Translations under genes and position numbers: made by a program | The notes under the pieces: generated by a model | Told to the model about the DNA's origin: nothing | The model's input: the letters and a program-made list of their open reading frames with translations, nothing else | The model's database searches: none | DNA from: Halomonas faecis | GTDB lineage: Bacteria; Pseudomonadota; Gammaproteobacteria; Pseudomonadales; Halomonadaceae | Direction: 5' to 3' | Length of the DNA stretch: 64,000 nucleotides | Assembly (NCBI RefSeq): GCF_010993975.1 | Contig: NZ_JAACZO010000022.1 | Span: forward strand, 248,001 to 312,000 | Shown here: positions 60,143 through 64,000 of the stretch, piece by piece | Position numbering within the stretch: the stretch's first letter is position 1 | Layout of the letters: every line of letters begins with the position of its first letter

Positions 60143-63100
60143 TGCGTCTGTCGGACATTTCGGTCCAGCGGCCCGTACTGGCCACGGTGCTGGCCGCACT
60201 GATCGTCGCCTTCGGCCTGTTGGCCCTGCAGCGCTTACCGCTGCAGGAGTATCCCACCATCGATCCACCCATCGTCAGCGTGAATACCGAGTACCCGGGC
60301 GCATCGGCCAGCATCGTGGAAACCCGCATCACCCAAGTGCTGGAAGACCGCATCGCCGGCGTCTCCGGTATCGAGGCGATTGCGTCGTCCAGCGAGGATG
60401 GAGACTCCAGGATCACCATCGAATTCGGCCTGGACCGGGACATCGACTCAGCAGCCAACGACATACGCGACCGTGTTTCGGATGCCATGGGCAACCTTCC
60501 CGAAGAAGCCGATCCGCCCGAGGTCGAGAAAGCCGACTCCGGCTCCGATGTGGTGCTGTGGCTCGCGTTGACCGGCGAGGGCTACACCATGGCCGAACTG
60601 ACCGACTACGCCAACCGCTACCTGGTCGACCGTTTCTCGGTGCAGAACGGCGTGTCGCGGGTCATCATCGGCGGGGGGCGCGACTACGCCATGCGGGTAT
60701 GGCTGGACGCCGACGCCCTGGCCGCCCGCGAGCTCACCGCCGGCGATGTCGAAGATTCGCTGCGCGCCGAGAACGTCGAACTCCCAGGCGGTTCCATCGA
60801 GTCCGACTCACGCCAGTTCATCGTGCGCTTGCCGCGCGGCTTCTCGACCCCCGAGGACTTTCGTCAGTTGGCCCTTGCCGAGGGAGGTGACGGCTATCTC
60901 GTGCGACTGGGCGACGTGGCCCGGGTGGAGATCGGCGCCGTGGAAGAGCGCACCATCTTCCGCGGCAACGGCGTGCCCATGGTGGGGCTCGGCATGATGA
61001 AGCAGTCCACCGCCAACGTGCTGGAGATCTCCGACGGGGTGCTGGCGGAGATGGAGCGTATCCGGGAAACCCTGCCGGATGGCATGGACCTGCGCCTGAA
61101 TTACGACTCCTCGGTCTTCGTCTCGGGGGCCATTTCCCAGGTGGTGCAGACGCTGTTCATCGCCATGGGGTTGGTGGTAGTGGCCATTTTCGTCTTTCTC
61201 GGCAACCTGCGCACCACGCTGATTCCCGCGGTCACCGTGCCCATCGCCCTGATTGGTGCCTTCGCCGCGCTGGCCCTGATGGGCTTCACCATCAATCTGC
61301 TCACCTTGCTCGCCCTGGTGCTCGCCATCGGCCTGATCGTCGATGACGCCATCGTGGTGCTGGAGAACATCCATCGCCGCATGCACGACCACGGCGAAAC
61401 GCCACTGGTGGCCGCATTCCGCGGCACCCGGCAGATCGCTTTCGCCGTCATCGCCACCACCCTGGTACTGATTGCCGTCTTCGTACCGCTGAGTTTTCTA
61501 CAGGGCGATATTGGCCGGCTGTTCTCGGAATTCGCCCTGACGCTGGCGGCTTCTGTGGCCATTTCCAGCCTGTTGGCGCTGACGCTGACGCCGATGATGG
61601 CCTCCAAGATTCTCCGTTCGAACATGACCGAGGGCCGCCTGGCCCGCACCGTGCAGTGGGCCCTGGAGCATTCGCGTTGCGTGTACCGCCGCCTGCTGGT
61701 ACGCGTTCTCAAGTTGCGCTGGCTGGTGCTGGCACTGTTCCTGGGAGTCGTTGGCGGCATGGTCTGGCTCAACGAGCAACTGCCCAATGAGTACACGCCC
61801 AGCGAGGACCGTGGCAATTTCTGGGTACTGGTCAATGGCCCTCCCGGCGCGACTTACGACTACATGCTCGACTACATGGACGAGATCGAAGCGCGTCTGC
61901 TATCGATGACCGACGAGGGCGACATCGAGAAGGTCGTCGTGCGCGCTCCACGCGGCTGGGGCAACATCGAGACCTTCAACAGCGGTTTCGTCATCGTCAA
62001 CCTGGCCGACTGGGACAGCCGCCGCGACGCCTGGACAATCATGGACGATGTCCGCCAACAGCTCGCCGACCTGCCCGGCGTACGCGCCTTTCCGGTGATG
62101 CGGCAGGGATTCGGCGCCAGCGTGGAGAAGCCCGTGCAATTCGTTCTAGGGGGCGGCACCTACGAGGAACTGGCCGAATGGCGCGACACTCTGATCGGCC
62201 ACGTTCGCGAACACAACCCGCGCATCACCGGCCTGGACAGCGACTACGAAGAGAACCAGCCCCAGCTGCAGGTCGACATCGATTACCGGCGCGCCGCCCA
62301 GCTAGGCGTCACCGTCAGCGAGATCGGACGAACGCTGGAAACCCTGCTGGGCGGGCGCATCGTGACGCGCTATGTCGACGACGGCGAGGAGTACGACGTC
62401 ATTCTCGAAGGCGAACCCGGCGCCCGCCCCAGCCCTGCCAGTCTCGAGAGCCTGCGTGTACGCTCCGAGCGCAGCGGTGAGCTGATACCGCTGGCCAGCC
62501 TGGTCTCCATCAGCGACTTTGCCGGACCCAGCACTCTCAACCGCTTCAACCGGCTGCGTGCCATCACCATCCAGGCCGACCTGGCCGATGGCTATGCACT
62601 GGGCGAGGCGCTCAGCTACCTGGAAAACACGGTGGCCGAGATACTGCCCGCCGAGGCGCAGACCGACGTGAAGGGCGCCTCCCGGGACTACCGGGAAGCC
62701 AGCGGCGCCACCGTCTTTCTTCTCGGGCTGGGCATCCTCGTGGTCTTCCTGGTGCTGGCCGGGCAGTTCGAGAGCTTCGTCCACCCCTTCGTGATCATGC
62801 TCACGGTACCGCTGGCGATCTGCGGCGCCCTGCTGGGGCTCTACCTGACGGGACAATCCCTGAACATCTACAGTCAGGTCGGCCTGGTCATGCTGGTGGG
62901 TCTGGCCGCCAAGAACGGCATCCTGATCGTGGAGTTCGTCAATCAGCTGCGCGACCAGGGGCATGCCTTCCACGAGGCCCTGGTAGAAGCCGCCGTGACC
63001 CGCCTGCGCCCCATCGTCATGACGGCCGTGACCACCATGGCTGGCGCCGTGCCGCTGATCGTCTCCAGCGGCGCCGGCGCCGAGACCCGTCTGGTGATCG

Positions 63101-63255
63101 GTACGGTGATCCTCTGCGGCCTGGCGGCCGCCACGCTGTTCACCCTATTCGTGGTGCCGGTGGCCTATGATCTGCTGGCCCGCCGCACGAGCTCGCCGGG
63201 CGAGGTGGCACGCCGCCTGGAGCGCGAAATGAGCAACGCGCCTGCCGGCCATTGA
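60142..63255 (+). CDS. RND multidrug efflux transporter (HAE1-type)
   Basis: 1037 aa with the 12-helix RND layout: TM1 near residue 12, large periplasmic loops ~35-330 and ~555-850. The proton-relay helix reads LAIGLIVDDAIVVLENIHRRM (two Asp) in TM4, and GLAAKNGILIVEFVNQLRDQG includes the TM10 Lys. The N-terminus MRLSDISVQRPVLATVL is the usual start. Acts as a proton-driven trimeric pump exporting drugs, biocides or bile-like compounds; specificity cannot be read from sequence. Follows the adaptor directly. Confidence 0.95.
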   Translation: MRLSDISVQRPVLATVLAALIVAFGLLALQRLPLQEYPTIDPPIVSVNTEYPGASASIVETRITQVLEDRIAGVSGIEAIASSSEDGDSRITIEFGLDRDIDSAANDIRDRVSDAMGNLPEEADPPEVEKADSGSDVVLWLALTGEGYTMAELTDYANRYLVDRFSVQNGVSRVIIGGGRDYAMRVWLDADALAARELTAGDVEDSLRAENVELPGGSIESDSRQFIVRLPRGFSTPEDFRQLALAEGGDGYLVRLGDVARVEIGAVEERTIFRGNGVPMVGLGMMKQSTANVLEISDGVLAEMERIRETLPDGMDLRLNYDSSVFVSGAISQVVQTLFIAMGLVVVAIFVFLGNLRTTLIPAVTVPIALIGAFAALALMGFTINLLTLLALVLAIGLIVDDAIVVLENIHRRMHDHGETPLVAAFRGTRQIAFAVIATTLVLIAVFVPLSFLQGDIGRLFSEFALTLAASVAISSLLALTLTPMMASKILRSNMTEGRLARTVQWALEHSRCVYRRLLVRVLKLRWLVLALFLGVVGGMVWLNEQLPNEYTPSEDRGNFWVLVNGPPGATYDYMLDYMDEIEARLLSMTDEGDIEKVVVRAPRGWGNIETFNSGFVIVNLADWDSRRDAWTIMDDVRQQLADLPGVRAFPVMRQGFGASVEKPVQFVLGGGTYEELAEWRDTLIGHVREHNPRITGLDSDYEENQPQLQVDIDYRRAAQLGVTVSEIGRTLETLLGGRIVTRYVDDGEEYDVILEGEPGARPSPASLESLRVRSERSGELIPLASLVSISDFAGPSTLNRFNRLRAITIQADLADGYALGEALSYLENTVAEILPAEAQTDVKGASRDYREASGATVFLLGLGILVVFLVLAGQFESFVHPFVIMLTVPLAICGALLGLYLTGQSLNIYSQVGLVMLVGLAAKNGILIVEFVNQLRDQGHAFHEALVEAAVTRLRPIVMTAVTTMAGAVPLIVSSGAGAETRLVIGTVILCGLAAATLFTLFVVPVAYDLLARRTSSPGEVARRLEREMSNAPAGH

Positions 63256-63283
63256 TGGTGACCCGACTGGCGTGCGGTGCGGC

Positions 63284-64000
63284 TCAGGAATCGAGGGGCG
63301 ATGGCAGCACTCCCAGCACCAACTCGCCGATGGGCACGGGCCGACTGTAGAGATAGCCCTGGAAGGAGTGGCAGCCCTGCCCCTTGAGCCACTCGTGCTG
63401 CTCGACGGTCTCCACGCCTTCGGCAGTGACCTCGAGACCCAGACTGTTGGCCAGAGTGATGGTAGTCTCGACGATGGCCGCGTCCACCGGGTCGACGAGC
63501 AAGTCATGGACGAAGGACTGGTCGATCTTGAGCTGATGCAGCGGCAGACGCTTGAGGTAGTTGAGCGACGAATAGCCGGTACCGAAGTCATCGAGGCCGA
63601 AGCGAATGCCCAGCTCGCTCAGCGCCGTCATGGTATCGCGCACGCGCTCGGGGTCATCCATGAGCAGACTTTCTGTCACCTCCATGATCAACCGCTCGGG
63701 GCATGCCCCCGTCTCGTCGAGCAGGCGCTTCACCTGAGCCACGAAGTCGGCCTGCTGGAACTGCACGGAACTCACGTTCACCGAAATCGTCAGCGCCTCG
63801 GTCTCCTGCGCTTCGGCCCACACGGCCAACTGACGGCAGGCGCTCTCGAGCACCCAGTGACCGATGGGAAGTATCAGCTGGCTGGACTCGGCCAGGGGAA
63901 TGAACACCCCCGGCGAAACCATGCCCCGCCGCGGGTGATGCCAGCGCAGCAGCGCCTCGACCCCGGTGACATGGGTGTCGCCGTCGACCTGCACCTGGTA
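63284..64000 (-). CDS. EAL-domain c-di-GMP phosphodiesterase (N-terminus outside window)
   Basis: The frame is open to the right edge, so the protein is truncated; 239 residues of the EAL domain are visible. Catalytic motifs are intact: EALLRW, NVSSVQF, EVTESLL, DDFGTGYSS and EGVET, so it should be an active diguanylate-specific phosphodiesterase. The last residues RPVPIGELVLGVLPSP are the usual end. What lies upstream (GGDEF, PAS or membrane sensor) cannot be seen. Confidence 0.95.
   Translation of the reverse strand, partial: YQVQVDGDTHVTGVEALLRWHHPRRGMVSPGVFIPLAESSQLILPIGHWVLESACRQLAVWAEAQETEALTISVNVSSVQFQQADFVAQVKRLLDETGACPERLIMEVTESLLMDDPERVRDTMTALSELGIRFGLDDFGTGYSSLNYLKRLPLHQLKIDQSFVHDLLVDPVDAAIVETTITLANSLGLEVTAEGVETVEQHEWLKGQGCHSFQGYLYSRPVPIGELVLGVLPSPLDS

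Overview
The window looks like a chromosomal segment of a halophilic gammaproteobacterium, most likely Halomonas or a close relative. GC is high, and it carries gammaproteobacterial gene pairs and orders (dnaX-ybaB-recR, ycgN/ycgL/rnd, yqjD-yqjE, pldA, 4.5S RNA). It also has many osmolyte- or organic-acid-type uptake and catabolic genes. The genus is inferred from gene content, not from a search. I saw no rRNA, tRNA, insertion sequence, prophage or CRISPR array. Both edges cut genes: transaldolase on the left and an EAL-domain protein on the right.

Layout. 1-13.9 kb is mostly minus-strand housekeeping. A compact operon holds a FabH-like synthase, MlaA, a PP2C phosphatase with a degenerate receiver, and a STAS protein. 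It is followed by HrpA, FadD, a YafJ-like amidotransferase and a VWA protein. 13.9-26.7 kb holds oligopeptidase B, a secreted glycine-rich repeat protein, ycgN and ycgL separated by an 18-copy heptamer array, rnd, recR, ybaB, dnaX, rmuC behind a perfect LexA-type box, cysK, and a chemoreceptor with a sigma-28-type promoter.

26.7-36.1 kb is a catabolic island: a divergent LysR regulator, a class III aminotransferase, a two-subunit 3-oxoacid CoA-transferase, an M20 deacylase, a thiolase and a complete polar amino acid ABC importer. Together these can import an (acetylated) beta-amino acid, transaminate it to a 3-oxoacid, activate it with CoA, cleave it by thiolysis and remove the acyl group. 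This fits the biochemically described aerobic N6-acetyl-beta-lysine route, and is the best candidate for an undescribed gene system here. 36.1-38.4 kb has a WG-repeat protein, a small orphan gene and the 4.5S SRP RNA.

38.6-42.0 kb carries a two-gene unit, an ATP-grasp enzyme plus a 681-aa protein with a papain-like Q/C/H/N arrangement. This is a second candidate novel system. 42.0-49.8 kb is another catabolic island: IclR divergent from a CaiB-type CoA-transferase, a short citrate-synthase-like lyase, a TAXI-TRAP transporter, an SMP-30 lactonase and an AbrB-type membrane protein. It fits uptake and retro-Claisen cleavage of a hydroxy-polycarboxylate or its lactone. 49.8-64 kb holds TlyA, a giant MscK-type channel, phospholipase A (pldA), the yqjD/yqjE/yqjK-like stress operon with a CopD-like protein, a TetR regulator, a YhiN-type flavoprotein, an RND efflux pair and the start of an EAL phosphodiesterase.

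Annotated starts were chosen from ribosome binding sites and family N-termini. No stretch longer than about 300 bases lacks a gene; the larger intergenic gaps are described through their promoters, hairpins and repeats.
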